From: Sphaerulina vaccinii
Lineage: Eukaryota; Ascomycota; Dothideomycetes; Mycosphaerellales; Mycosphaerellaceae
DNA length: 64,000 bases
NCBI GenBank assembly: GCA_022570795.1
Contig: JAKUDP010000016.1
Span: 372,001-436,000, forward strand
Direction: 5' to 3'
This document shows, piece after piece, positions 32,263 to 43,772 of the stretch; the stretch's first letter is position 1, and the number at the start of each line of letters is the position of its first letter. A program made the translations under genes and the position numbers. The notes beneath the pieces are model-generated. The model saw only the letters and a list, made by a program, of their open reading frames with translations. It was not told the DNA's origin and made no database searches.

Positions 32263-33495
32263 TCATGCAGCCATTATGCTCTTGCCACTCTCCGACAGCC
32301 AATCTGGCACGAACACCTCCTCCAGCCTAGACCCAATAGCGTCGCTCGTCACCCTTCTGGGCAACTCCATCTCCTTCGAATGCCTATCAACTAACCTAAT
32401 CGAGCCAGTAGGAGAAGTGGGCCTTGCGTAAGGTGAGGTAGGTCGACTACTCTTGGACAATGGTCTTGAAAAGCTCACGGGTCGATCTTTCTCTTTCATC
32501 GCATGTGCCTTGTCAGCTCCCTCATCCTTCGCCACATCTTCGAACGAGCCAGAAGTCAGAATTTGTAATGCTCCAGCGACCGAGTGTTGAGGTGATTCGA
32601 CGAGTGGCGGCTCCGGAGAAATAGAACCTAGTCGAATAGGAGTGTCTTGTATGAGCTGAGATCTGTGCGCAAGTTGATCTTTCCGACTGAGTGGTGTCTC
32701 TGGCGTTGGGCAGCGAGGCCTTTGTGCAATGTACGATTTCTCAGATGAGTGCAGTTGCTCAATCGAAGACTGCAGTCCTGTCGCTAGATGCTGTCGGGGA
32801 CCAGGAAAGTTCGCTGTACCCAGAGCACGAGTTGAGTTTTGCCGTGAAGATGTGCGATATGGATCGGGCTTTGTGGAAGGTGATGTGCTGACATCAGGAA
32901 GTATGCAGTTGGGAAAGGCGCCAAGCTCTGGTGAGAAGGTGGGACTTGACCAGTCCTTGGTGTCCGCGCTGGGTTGATATGGTCTTGTGTCGCAGTCGAG
33001 GCCATTGTATTTGTGGTATAGGTGGTGAATGATGCGTCGCCTGTTTAGATGCAATGTAAGAGCAAAGACCAGAAAGGTCGAGAATAGGCATATAGGCAAA
33101 GCTATCGCGAGATCTCGTAGCCTGGTCTGTCTTGATACATCGCATTGCGGCATCATTGCAGTCTTCAACGAGCGGCTTAGATATCTTGCCTTGATTGATC
33201 TCTGAAGAGTAGTCATGAAGATCCGAAGATCTTGTAATTCGACACCTAAATTGTAAGCAAAACGTAGCAGCAGAGTCATGACAAGACGCCGAAACAACAG
33301 TCGTGCCACGAAAGCATCGAGTAGCACCTTCGTGCCGAGATATGTGACTAGCCGTGCAGGGCCTATAGAAGTATGAGCATGGTAGTGACACAGTGCAGCA
33401 GGGCCACGATAGCTATGGCAGGCCACATCGTGGTATATACAGCCTAGCACGCGCTTTGCTTGGTCTCGAAGTTTGTGTCGTACAGCGATTTGCAT
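32263..33495 (-). CDS. Membrane protein with Ser/Pro-rich tail, N-terminus uncertain
   Basis: Open frame of 410 residues on the minus strand. From about residue 115 on it looks genuine: MMPQCDVSRQTRLRDL, one membrane helix (AIALPICLFSTFLVFALTL), a basic NRRRIIHHLYHKYNG stop-transfer, then about 240 residues rich in Ser, Pro and Thr, ending in a distinctive EEVFVPDWLSESGKSIMAA. The first 110 residues are Arg/His/Leu-rich and contain several possible splice acceptors (for example CAATTTAG near 33250), so the true start may be an internal ATG at 33216 or 33156, or a spliced exon. No family recognised. Confidence 0.5.
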   Translation of the reverse strand: MQIAVRHKLRDQAKRVLGCIYHDVACHSYRGPAALCHYHAHTSIGPARLVTYLGTKVLLDAFVARLLFRRLVMTLLLRFAYNLGVELQDLRIFMTTLQRSIKARYLSRSLKTAMMPQCDVSRQTRLRDLAIALPICLFSTFLVFALTLHLNRRRIIHHLYHKYNGLDCDTRPYQPSADTKDWSSPTFSPELGAFPNCILPDVSTSPSTKPDPYRTSSRQNSTRALGTANFPGPRQHLATGLQSSIEQLHSSEKSYIAQRPRCPTPETPLSRKDQLAHRSQLIQDTPIRLGSISPEPPLVESPQHSVAGALQILTSGSFEDVAKDEGADKAHAMKEKDRPVSFSRPLSKSSRPTSPYARPTSPTGSIRLVDRHSKEMELPRRVTSDAIGSRLEEVFVPDWLSESGKSIMAA

Positions 33496-34875
33496 GGCGG
33501 AGTATGCTGTGCAACATATTGAGCCATGTTTTCAATGTCATTTGCCAGACTTTACTGGATCGCTTCTGGACACCAGCAGCTCAACTTGCTAGGATGGAAT
33601 TCGTGAATCGGCGAGACAATGGTCTCCTCTTGTGCATTGAAGCTGCGAGGTCCCGGATTGTCGGTATGCTGGAAAGCAGCCTATTAGGCATACTGCAGGC
33701 CTAATCAATGGGCGGAAGTAGGATCTCGCACAGCAGGTCGGAGAAATGCTGCTGAGGTATGACCAGGAGCGCGCACTGCAGCTTGAGTGATGTTGTTGAT
33801 GCGGGAAGAGAGGAGGAGAAGAGGATGCAAGATGGAGTCAAGATGCGCCAAGCAACAGGCAATGGTGGCTTGGTCGTTCCTGCTCCACGACCTCGCCTTC
33901 ATCCCACGTCACAGTCACAGACACTACGGTAGCGAGGTCGACGAGCAGGTGGAGTGGGTCTATGGAAATGGCGGACTGATACATACAGGAGAAGCCCACT
34001 TTCAGGACCACTCCGACGCGTGTGTGTCTTACAAGCACCAGATCACCAGATCTTCAAGCCCATCGCGTCGCCATCTGCACGAGTCCGATCATATGCACCG
34101 GATGACTGCCTGGAGATCTGATATGCTGTATATGTTTGGCTTGTGGCGTGGTTATGGCGTGTCTAAGCCTTATGGAATGGCGCAAGTTCTAGTCCACCGC
34201 AAGCAGCATAAGCAATTCAAGCCATGCCAGGGGCGATCAAATAGCAAGAGACGGAATGTCTAAGACTTTGCAGAGATATGCTATGGAGGCAGTGGATACT
34301 AGCGGTGATGCTCGGTCAACAAGCTGTGTCAATCACAGACCTACCATTGCAGATGGAAAGGCACTGCTATGCGTCTGCTCGCAAGCGCGCCTGAAAGAGG
34401 TGTGAGACATCACAACTCAATCATAAGATACTGCCACTGGGAGCAGAATACACATTGAGATCGAGGGACTTCGCACGGCAATCTGCTACTGAAGTCCAGT
34501 AATTTCGCTTGGCACAATAGCATGCGGATGGCAGCATTGTGAAGTAAGTATATTGACAAATCTCCTTTGCGTCATGCACAGAACAGGTGTTCGGCAGATA
34601 TGAGATGGCGCTTTGTTCTTTGTCCATTGTTCACCCTCCTATCGAGTCGGCTTGGCTAAACGGCAGTCTAGATTGATCAACTTTAGGCATGGCCGTGTGC
34701 CAACAAAGAGAATCCAGCAGATGTCGAGCAGGCTGTCTGGGTCTAGACGGTAACTCTTGACGCGATCCGTGTGGATGCACGCCACGGCACGAGATCGTCA
34801 AAGGATGATGAACCAATACTTAGCAGAACCCGGCTGCTGGTAAAACGATGGACGACACGGCATCATTCAATAGCC
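33496..34875. other. Intergenic, 1.4 kb
   Basis: Divergent promoter region between the minus-strand membrane protein and the amylase gene. The frame 33787-34263 (158 codons, plus) has no domain and a His/Arg-rich, shadow-like composition. The amylase frame is open back to 34771 but the signal-peptide ATG is at 34876. Confidence 0.45.
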
Positions 34876-37333
34876 ATGCGGTGGCTTCAATCTTTGCCGC
34901 TCTTCGTTGAGGCAGCATCAGCATTAACATCAGCACAATGGCGGTCACAGTCGATATATCAAGTCATAACAGACCGATTTGCGTTGACCAACGGGTCGAC
35001 TACACAGGCTTGCGGATGGGGCAACTACTGCGGAGGAACGTGGGCAGGCATTACCAACAAGCTGGATTACATTAAGGGCATGGGCTTCACAGCAGTATGG
35101 ATATCACCCATTGTCAAGAACATCCCGAACTCGCCATATGGCAATCCATACCACGGGTGAGCATCATGATAACTCAATTGGAAGCTCTTACTGACATGTA
35201 TCAGATACTGGGCGTCTGACATATACTCCTTGAACTCAAACTTTGGTACTTCAGATGACTTGAAGGCGCTCTCCGCTGCATTACACGCACGTGGCATGGT
35301 GAGCACTCTCTGCCATACCTCGACTGGCTGTACTAACATTGAACCAGTACCTTATGGTCGACGTGGTCGCCAACCATATGGCTTACAACGGCGCACCAAG
35401 TACCGTGACCTACTCCCAGTTTAATCCATTCAACGACGCAAAGTACTATCATCCTTATTGCGCAATCGACTACAGTAACGCGACCAGTGTCCAGCAATGT
35501 TGGATGGGAGATACCGTTGTGCCCTTGCCAGATCTCAGGACGGAGGATACAGCCGTACAACAAGGATTCCAGGCCTGGATCTCGCAGCTTGTGTCAGAAT
35601 TCTCAATCGATGGACTGCGTCTGGACAGTGCCTTGCAGACCAACCAGGCTTTCTGGCCAGGCTTTGTGTCCGCAGCTGGTGTCTATGCTATTGGTGAAGT
35701 CCTTGACGGCAACCCAACCACTCTTTGCGCTTGGCAGAACTACATGCCGGGTATGCTGAACTATGCTGCTTACTACTGGATCATTCGTGCCTTTTCGGCC
35801 AACACCGCGACGATGACAGAGCTCGCCAACAACATTCAATGGCTCAACAGTACCTGCCAGGACACCACACTCCTGGGCAACTTTCTCGAGAACCACGATC
35901 AAGCACGATTCCCTTCCATGACGACCGATGCAGGTCTGACCAAGAACGCCATTGCATTCACCGTCCTCAACGATGGTATTCCCATCATATACTACGGCCA
36001 AGAGCAAGGCTTCTCGGGCGCTCAGGAGCCATACAATCGCGAGCCACTCTGGACTTCCGCTTACACTACGAAGGCTTCACTGTACACATTCATCTCTGCT
36101 CTGAATGGAGCGAGAAACCTCGCGATCGCAAAGGACAGCACCTATGCAAGTTCCAAGTCAACAGTATGGTACTCGGACACGCAGACTGTTGTCACCAGGA
36201 AAGGCGCTTCTGGCTCTGCTCTCATCTCGCTTTTCACTAACCGTGGTGCTGGTGTCAGTGGTACAATCACTCTCACCGCAGCCAAGACCGGCATCTCAGC
36301 GAACAGCAAATACACGGACTTGCTCAGTTGCGATGTCTTCACTGCAGATGCATCTGGCAACCTTGCCATTATCATTTCCAACGGACTGCCGCGTGCTTTG
36401 TATCTCAGCTCCGCTCTAAGCGGTAGCGATGCATGTGCCTACACCAACACTGGAACTGCAGCGACCTCTGTCGCCCCGGTAAGAGTCGTTTCTACCACAT
36501 CGACTAGCTCGAGCATTGCGAGCTCGACTACCAGCAAAAGCACAACGAGTACAACTACGAGCAAGAGCAGCACTACAAGCTCATCGATTGCAAGCTCCAG
36601 CACCACATCCAGCAAGTCTACCTCGACACTGGCATCGACAACATCTTCCTTGTCATCAAAGACCAGTTCCGCAGCTGCGACATCCAGCGCCGTGACCTGC
36701 AACGGCATGACCAATAGCACGATCTACACTGCATCAGATGGCAAGACCTTCTTGATAGAATGTGGAATCGACCACGCCTCAGGAGATCTCACATCAACCT
36801 CAGTGACCAGCGACACCGCCGGTTACAAGCAGTGCATCGAAATCTGCGCAGCCAACTCAGCTTGCGTAGATATCGCTGTCTCTGGAGTGGCATGCTACCT
36901 GAAGAAGAGTGTTGGCGCTGCTGTCTACAACGGCGTTCTCGGAGCTAAGCTCGTTACCGCCACAGCTTCCTCTTCTACATCCGCCACGTCCACAACATCA
37001 GCCTGCACTGTCGCTAGCACAGTCGCTGTGAGCTTCTATCAGAATGTCACGACGCAATGGCTCGAGAAGGTCGCAGTCGTTGGCTCGATCTCCCAACTTG
37101 GGACTTGGTCGCCGGCAGCTGCATATAACTTGTCTGCAACGACTTATACCTCTTCGAACACGATATGGAATGGTACTGTCAACATTGCTGCCGGGACGAG
37201 CTTTCAGTATAAGTTCATCAAGATCAACTCGACGAGCAATGCTGTGACTTGGGAGGCGGACCCGAATCGCGCCTATACTGTGCCTTCTAGCTGTGCCACG
37301 AGTGCGACCGTGAACAGTCTGTGGCAGTCTTGA
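34876..37333 (+). CDS. Secreted GH13 alpha-amylase with PAN-like insert and CBM20
   Basis: Exons 34876-35156, 35205-35298 and 35348-37333; 786 residues. The start is a signal peptide (MRWLQSLPLFVEAASA). The enzyme cleaves internal alpha-1,4 bonds of starch. GH13 regions: DVVANH (130-135), GLRLDSALQ with nucleophile Asp about 218, GEVLDG with acid Glu about 242, and FLENHDQ with Asp about 309. The usual Lys-His after the nucleophile in fungal Taka-type amylases is Leu-Gln here, so the substrate subsite is altered. A Ser/Thr linker (about 503-573) leads to a cysteine-bearing PAN/Apple-like region (about 574-663; IECGIDHASGDL, YKQCIEICAANSACVDIAV, CYLKK). A C-terminal CBM20 starch-binding domain (about 677-786) follows, with VAVVGSISQLGTWSP and FQYKFIKI. 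The insert between catalytic and starch-binding parts is unusual. Confidence 0.95.
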
Positions 37334-39473
37334 ATAGATGAGGACGATTGAGAGAGACTTTTGTATAGATGAGAGTGTGATGTGATCTGTATATATCCCT
37401 TGTACATAATGTATACTTACGACCAGCCAACATCCTTCTTATCAAATATCAAGTAAGAACACTTCAGTAGGCAGATACCCAAACTTGTGGCCTGCTTTCA
37501 TAGTAGTAAGTAGCTTTCTGAAATCACATATTATGGGCGGGAATCTGGTGTGCGTATTGGGCTTGAAGTTCAAGAACGAGGGTCGAGTCTGGAGTCCTAG
37601 TCTGCCCAGGTAAAATGGATGGAGGTATATATCCTTCTGAGAAGGTACTCTTTGCAACGATGGTCCCGGCTCCGTAGCTGAGTCAGTAAGTCGTCGATTT
37701 CACTCGATGCTGAATACTTTGATCGAGTATAGCTCTTTGACAACAACTACAATATGTCGAAAACACCACCTCTCCGCCTTACACTACGACAGTCGCGGAC
37801 GATTGTTTTGTTCGCTTTGCACAACTTATTCTTATTCTTTTGCTCCTAGGCCGTCACAGCAGTAGTTATTATCAGCCCACGAGACAGGACATGGCTCGTG
37901 TGCAACCTCAGGTCTCTACGATAGCAACAACATGATTCTTGTCATGCAGTACACCAGGCAGTGAGAAAAAGCGCAGCACCTCGGTGACATCTGACCCGAT
38001 CGCTGGCCACGACAGCAGCCACGATCGTTCCGTCCTAGCCATGCAGATGTGCTACAGCATGTTTGTCCCAGTATTCCTGATTGTGGCGAGAGCATCTGCG
38101 GATGTTTCGAAGTGCTTCCAAGCTTGACGAAGCTACAACGTTTCAACTGCAGCAGATGTGGAAGGAACTGTGGACATCAGGTGAGCAACATACAACACTT
38201 GTTCGATATGTTTCTTCGCAACCTCGCTTTCGTGTACAGTTCGCACAACTTGTTCTTGACCTTGGCCGGAGAATTGTGTATCTTGCACAAGCACAAGCAC
38301 AAGCACAAGATCATGTGGTGGTGAAGTCCCCAAGCTCTCCCACACACGCGGATGAGCCGGGATATCAGCTGTTGCACATGCAAGTGCTTAGAGATACCAC
38401 AGAGAGGGATTACCCTTCGACGAGTCGGTAAGCTTGCCAGAGGCATGCTGTTCGGTATCTGCGCATTCGGCAATCTCGCCTTCCGTCCTGGGCTCGGATA
38501 CAAAGGTACTTTCAAGCACTTGATTGCGCGTTCGCAGCTCGCATGGAGGTGTGAGCAACAGTCGTTGAGAAGTAGCCTGCGTGCGGCAAAGGAATGCGCA
38601 GCGGAAATGCCTCACCACAATGACCAAAGACCTGGATCTTGTGGCTGAACCATTGACAGCGCCTCCACCAACACGCCAACACCTCGCTTGCTGGCACGTG
38701 TAATGGTTGTGAGGGATATCCTTGGCGAGTGTGGAATAGCACACTGCGGGCGGTGGTTCTGAGACAGCCAGATGCCTCTGGTGATGCGATGCAAAACACC
38801 CCGTGGCGGTCAGAGCTGTCCTCGAGGTACTCCAGACTCTTGCTTGTGGCAATGCAGCAGGCGCCGCAAGCAATCGGTAGACCAGGAATCCGCGCACTCC
38901 GAATGCAGCCTCAAGATGATTATTTGCATGCCAACGCCAACAAGGCCGCCGGCAGCCGTACTCATCACTCGAAAAACATTCTAACCTGCTTTCTCTCCTC
39001 CACAGTCAGACACAGATCAGAGATCAGAGACTTGTCATCATCAGAACCAAGAAACAAGAACAGTTTTGATATCGATTCACAGGCTTGGCCGAACGGTATC
39101 TCCGCAAAGATCCACAATCGTGCATGATTACAACGGCGTCTCATTGGCTATGATCGATCGAAAGCCTGGACCAAGCCCATATCGCTGCCGCTCTGACCGT
39201 TTGATATCGCATCCTCTCATCCTGTGTTGAGGGATTACTCCACCACCCCTCCTCGTCCTCTTCGTCTTCCTCACACACGTTACGAAGACGAGGAGATCGA
39301 GAGGAGACGGGCATCTCTAGGAGCACTTGGTTCACCTGCTTGCACCGGGACTTGGACGATCCGCATTTCAGCTGAACCAGGAGTTTTGCATAGCATAGCC
39401 CCAGTCTTGACGACTATCAGCCGGGCCCGTATCACATGCATATCAGCGTTCCGCCGTTGGGAGATCAGTCCAC
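37334..39473. other. Gene-poor stretch, 2.1 kb
   Basis: Between the amylase gene and the next plus-strand gene. Competing frames, notably 38388-38897 (minus, 169 codons) and 38729-39127 (plus, 132 codons), overlap on opposite strands and show no domain or splice support. It contains a (gcacaa)4 run at 38285-38309. The last 300 bp is probably the promoter and leader of the 39474 gene. Confidence 0.45.
38285..38309. repeat. (gcacaa)4 hexanucleotide microsatellite
   Basis: Four perfect copies of gcacaa plus one base; non-coding context. Confidence 0.9.
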
Positions 39474-40976
39474 ATGGCATCTTTTCTGCATTCAAACAAC
39501 CGCAGCGCAGGCCGCAGCAATCCTATAACCAGCACACATGCAACGATATCAACCTCACTACCCAAGCTGACATTGTCGACGAAGAGCCTTCGATCTGGCT
39601 CGAGTCTCTCTCAACACAATGACAGTCCGGGTTCAATGTCTGCAAGTAAGGCATCGTCTCCGCTCGCCAGCAACATAAGCAACACCTCCACCAAGCAATC
39701 TTCGAGTAACCATGCAAAGTTACACAAGAGGGGAGGGTCGGGATCGTTGCCAGGGCCACCTTCTCCCTTTGTGAACGGACATCAGTTCACCACACCTTAT
39801 GCGACGTACGAGTACGAAGAACCTGGCTCACATAATGCGGGATCGACTACACCCACGACGTCTGCAAAGATCAAACCTTACCTGAGAAAGATGTCGAGTG
39901 CGAAGGAGGACCAGGGAACAATCGATCTCAATAAGAGCATTGCGGAGAACGAACGTCTTGCTGGACTAGGGATTCAGGACTTCGCCAATCGATCAGCCGC
40001 AGATGTTAGCTTCGGACATCCAAGCAGACGGCAAACCCACGCGCGAACCACGAGCATTGGCTCACAGGCGTCGAATGGCTCAGGCACGTTCAGATCAGTA
40101 GGCCAGCACTTCATACATCCCGCGACGAAGCTACCACGACCATATACGCCTCCCGGAGCTAGTTATGCTAGCTCGGTCAATGACGATTACGCCAACGAGA
40201 GCGATGATGTTGTGGAAGACGAGTTCAGACTCGGGCCTGGATTTCGATCGAAGAGAAGCATGTCAATCACCTCGACGAATCCTACACCACTGTCGCAATC
40301 ACATACCGCAAGTGATCTCGGTCTCGTGCCTAAACTGACCAGCGTTTCACAATCGAACTTGTCGATCATGTCACGAGCCTCGAGCAACACTTCGAACAAG
40401 AAAGGACGCCCGCGAAGAGGTACCGACCACTCTGACCTCGCCATGTCTCCTCAATCAACTGGTCGCCCAAGCATCGACAAGGCCTTCAGTCTGGTCTCGG
40501 GTCGCAGATCAGATCCCGAACCTCAGTCGCGAGACGAAGTCATACGCAATGCTCGACGGAAGTTCGAAGAAAAGGAAGCAAAGAAAGAGAACCGACACCA
40601 GAAGCGTCTCGAGGAGGAAGAAGCTAGAAAGGAGGCGGCGCGACAACGCAAGCAGTCGAATGCTTCAGAGCGAGTGCTCAAGGTGATGCGAACACACTCA
40701 GAGGATAAGATACCAGCACAGAAGCAGCGGAAAGGCTCATCTGCTACCGTACTTGGCGGCGCGCAACAGGAGGACACCGACGCTACGCTATATGCTCGAT
40801 CATACGAAGACTATAGACCAGCGCACCCTGCCACGTTACCACGGTATGGCAGCGCTCCTGGTGAAAGTGAAAAGACTGGACAGATACAGTATACGACAAC
40901 AGCGAAAGAGGAGCACAATGGCAACTGGATGCGTTTCAAACGTTTGCTCAGCTGCGGTGGAGGACGCAGAACTTGA
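39474..40976 (+). CDS. Disordered fungal protein with coiled coil, unknown function
   Basis: Single exon, 500 residues from MASFLHSNNRSAGRSN. Residues 1-150 are Ser/Thr/Asn-rich. The middle has a modestly conserved-looking stretch (TIDLNKSIAENERLAGLGIQDFANRSA) and Ser/Arg-rich phosphosite-like sequence. Residues about 350-400 are a charged helix, likely coiled coil (ARRKFEEKEAKKEN, EEEEARKEAARQRK). The C-terminus ends WMRFKRLLSCGGGRRT, with a cysteine preceded by basic residues, which could be lipid-modified, though that is speculative. No catalytic domain is visible. I do not recognise the family; long disordered scaffold-like proteins of this type are common in filamentous fungi. Confidence 0.75.
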   Translation: MASFLHSNNRSAGRSNPITSTHATISTSLPKLTLSTKSLRSGSSLSQHNDSPGSMSASKASSPLASNISNTSTKQSSSNHAKLHKRGGSGSLPGPPSPFVNGHQFTTPYATYEYEEPGSHNAGSTTPTTSAKIKPYLRKMSSAKEDQGTIDLNKSIAENERLAGLGIQDFANRSAADVSFGHPSRRQTHARTTSIGSQASNGSGTFRSVGQHFIHPATKLPRPYTPPGASYASSVNDDYANESDDVVEDEFRLGPGFRSKRSMSITSTNPTPLSQSHTASDLGLVPKLTSVSQSNLSIMSRASSNTSNKKGRPRRGTDHSDLAMSPQSTGRPSIDKAFSLVSGRRSDPEPQSRDEVIRNARRKFEEKEAKKENRHQKRLEEEEARKEAARQRKQSNASERVLKVMRTHSEDKIPAQKQRKGSSATVLGGAQQEDTDATLYARSYEDYRPAHPATLPRYGSAPGESEKTGQIQYTTTAKEEHNGNWMRFKRLLSCGGGRRT

Positions 40977-41644
40977 GAAGCTATGACGAGGGACCTTCAG
41001 AGTTGCCGTGTCACATGCGAACGGTGTGACGTGCGATGTGCGACCGCTGCCACGAAGTTTGGTCGCAAGCGGTTGTGCAGATGGTGGTGTGGAATGTGTT
41101 TTACATTTGACCGTTTTCAGCGATCTTGGTCAGACGCTTTGTCGCCGGGCGTGAACTTTTCGCACGCGAAACCTTTGGATACCCACATTGCATTGGCTTG
41201 ATACGGCGTTGGAAAGATTGGCATGTTCATACACTGTGAGAAGATCACTGCTGCTACGGCACTTTGGAACGTATATACGAGAACATGACGGAGGATTATC
41301 TATACATATGAGAGGAGATCTTGGAAGGGGGCATTGATAGTATAGAGATGATCTCGAATACTACAATCTTGCTGGTCTTGCCAGCTTCGCATTCTATCTC
41401 GTCCTCACCTCGCAACACTGAACACACTGATCTGCTGTTACTGTATCCACATTGATACGAAGCCTTGCATGTGAAGGCTGAGTAATCACTCTTCCTGTTT
41501 GTAACCTCGGATGAGCTTTCGTGCGTAAACACAACGACTCGAGAAACAAATCATCCAGAAATCAGAAATTATAGAAAAGAAGAAATTGGTTCACATACCA
41601 GATACCAGATACCAGACACGAGACACCAATCTCAGACAAGAAAA
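40977..41644. other. Intergenic, 668 bp
   Basis: 3' flank of the disordered-protein gene and promoter of the enoyl-CoA hydratase gene. An A-rich leader containing three perfect ataccag copies (41594-41614) immediately precedes the downstream start. No gene supported. Confidence 0.45.
41594..41614. repeat. (ataccag)3 heptanucleotide repeat in a 5' leader
   Basis: Three perfect head-to-tail copies, 31 bases before the start codon of the enoyl-CoA hydratase gene, so probably in its 5' UTR. Confidence 0.85.
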
Positions 41645-42566
41645 ATGGCATACCGAAACCTCAGCTCCGAGTTCTTCAACGTGACTCTTCCCTACGAATA
41701 TGTCGCCGTAGTAGAAGTCAACAGACCCAAAAAACTAAACTCATACACCCACAAAATGTTCTTCGACCTCGGAGAAATCTTCTCAAAACTATCCCAAGAC
41801 CCAGACGTCCGCTGTATGATCCTCACAGCAGTCGGCGAAAGAGCTTTCACAGCCGGATTGGACGTCACAGCCGCTGCCTCAGGACCATTGACAGGAAGTG
41901 GAATTCCAACACCAGGACAGGCTGAGAAGGATGTCGCAAGAAAAGCTTGGGATATGCGTAGGCATATCAAGGAGATTCAGCAACCTATTACGGAGATTGA
42001 GAAGTGTGAGAAACCGGTTATTTGTGTTATGCATGGGATTTCTTATGGTGCTGCTATTGATATTAGTACTTGTTGCGATATTAGGATCTGTTCGAGTGAT
42101 GCTGTGTTTAGTGTTAGAGAGGTGGCGATTGGACTTGCTGCTGATCTTGGAACGCTGACGAGATTGGGGCATACTGGAGTGCCGATGAGCTTTATTAAGG
42201 ATGTGGCGTTGACTGCGAGAGATTTTGATGCCCAGGAGGCGCTGAGGATGGGGTTTGTGAGTGGAGTGTTTGATAGTAAGAAGGCTGCGCTGGATAGAGC
42301 GGTGGAGTTGGCGAAGACGATTGTCGAGAAGAGTCCGATTGCGGTGCAGTCAACGAAGGCTGTCATTAACTACTCGCGAGATCACACGGTTGAGGATGGT
42401 GAGTATGCTGTTCCTTTCGTAAATGAAGACGCATCTGACGTGTTCATCAGGTCTCGACTACATTGCTGTCTGGAATGCTGCTATGCTGCAGACGAAGGAT
42501 GTGAGCGACGCCCTGTTAGCAGGCCTTGGGAAGAACAAGCGCAAGCCAGTCTTCGCGAAGCTATGA
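41645..42566 (+). CDS. Peroxisomal enoyl-CoA hydratase/isomerase (dienoyl-CoA isomerase-like)
   Basis: Exons 41645-42398 and 42451-42566 (intron GTGAGT...ATCAG with TCTGACG branch); 289 residues. The crotonase fold is clear: NRPKKLNSYT, GERAFTAGLDV (oxyanion-hole region), KPVICVMHGISYGAAIDI (second oxyanion glycine), CDIRICSSDAVFSVREVAIGLAADLGTLTRL, and QSTKAVINYSRDH. The acidic residues in VREVAIGLAADLG fit the delta3,5-delta2,4-dienoyl-CoA isomerase subgroup, which shifts double bonds during unsaturated fatty acid beta-oxidation. The spliced C-terminus GKNKRKPVFAKL ends in Ala-Lys-Leu, a functional type of PTS1 peroxisomal signal. Without splicing the frame stays open to 42724 but gives an unrelated tail with no targeting signal. 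Confidence 0.93.
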
Positions 42567-43268
42567 TATGTCAGCTGTCAATACACTTTATGGACACTTT
42601 TCAAAGTCAGCGGTGCGTTGCTGCGGAACCTATGCGCATCCCACGCTGGTCTGACACGCATGTGGATGGTATCTGTCAAAGACTTGTGAAGGTGACATAC
42701 CTTGATGCTGAGCAAGCTAACTAGCAACCAGCTCTAAATATCATTGCAAGACTTCTCATCATCTGCTTAGTCTGCTTCCTCCTACAGCACCGCCGTTCCC
42801 GTATGTGCAACATCATGAGGACTTTGAGCATGAGATGTGAGACACACAAGCACTGAAAGGTGAACCTTGACGACAAAGGTCGACATGCATTCACTTTCGA
42901 TCGCGTCAACCTCACTATGGCACCGATTCATCTAGCATACAACGTGCGATAAGTTGTAAGTACAAGCTACGATTTTGGAAGTGAAATTCGAGGTGTAGCT
43001 AATCTCAGCTGAAATAGCACTCACTTGATTCGCTTCCGCTCGCCATCTTCACAAGACTGCGGGTCCAAGCTTTTCACATACCAAGACAACCTGACAACCT
43101 GCTACTTTATTACCTCTGCTCGCAACACAACACAATCAACCACAGACACGACAGCATCTTGGTTTCTTGACGGGGTTACCAGCAGAGCATCTATATCATC
43201 GCGATCTCTAGGCCAAGGTACGCCATCACCAGCCAATTGACTGACAGCGTGGCTAATTCTGAGCATAG
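42567..43268. other. Intergenic, 702 bp, including a 5' UTR intron
   Basis: 3' flank of the hydratase gene, then the promoter and leader of the next gene. An intron at 43218-43268 (GTACGC...GCATAG with GCTAAT branch) ends exactly before the ATG at 43269. The open frame upstream of it (43025-43217) is out of phase with that ATG, so it is called untranslated leader. Confidence 0.55.
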
Positions 43269-43701
43269 ATGGAAGTTCCAGGCGGTTTCTATTTCGTGAT
43301 CGAGCACAAGACCGGAGAGTACTACAAGGACACTGGAAAAGAGCGCATGGTTCCGAATGGCCAAGCCATCGTAGAGGAAATGGATCTTATGATGATCCTG
43401 TCTAAAAGTAAGCGACCAGTGTCATCTTATACGCCTGAAAATCGTACTGATATGAAATGCAGATCCAGGCATTCGCAACTGCCGCAAGGAGATCACCCCA
43501 GGCAAACTCAACATCGAGATCTACAAGTCAGATTTGTACGAAGACGCGGAAAGAATCGAGATGGCTAAGCAAGGTGGCGCTAAGAAGGAAGAGTGTCCAT
43601 GGATCGAGTTTCTCGGTCATGGATATGCTGATCATAAGATCACGGAGGTGACCATCCTGGTTCCAGAGAGCGCTGCCAAGCCAAAGGCAAATGAGAAGTG
43701 A
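43269..43701 (+). CDS. Conserved-looking 125-residue protein, unknown function
   Basis: Exons 43269-43407 and 43463-43701 (GTAAGC...TGCAG); 125 residues. The ATG is the first codon after a 5' leader intron. The sequence is compact and mixed charge, with no signal peptide or membrane helix: FYFVIEHKTGEYYKDTGKE, AIVEEMDLMMILSKNPG, RNCRKEITPGKLNIEIY, EECPWIEFLGHGYADHK and TEVTILVPES. The alternation suggests a small alpha/beta domain. Single Trp and two Cys. I do not recognise a family. Frame continuity across two clean introns and non-random composition make it a confident gene with no assigned function. It is convergent with the next gene, 71 bp away. Confidence 0.75.
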
Positions 43702-43772
43702 GGTAGGCATTCAGTAGAGAGTGAAGTGAATGCCGAGCGATCACGGCTTGCGATAGTGTTGAAGCGGGCGAT

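Noticed and set aside
33787..34263. Plus-strand frame of 158 codons upstream of the amylase gene
   Set aside because: His/Arg/Ser-rich shadow composition, no domain, no flanking splice signals.
38388..39127. Opposed frames of 169 (minus) and 132 (plus) codons, the first with a presequence-like start
   Set aside because: They overlap on opposite strands with no domain or splice support.
41645..42724. Unspliced 359-codon version of the hydratase
   Set aside because: The tail after 42398 is unlike the family, whereas splicing yields a family-like end and PTS1.
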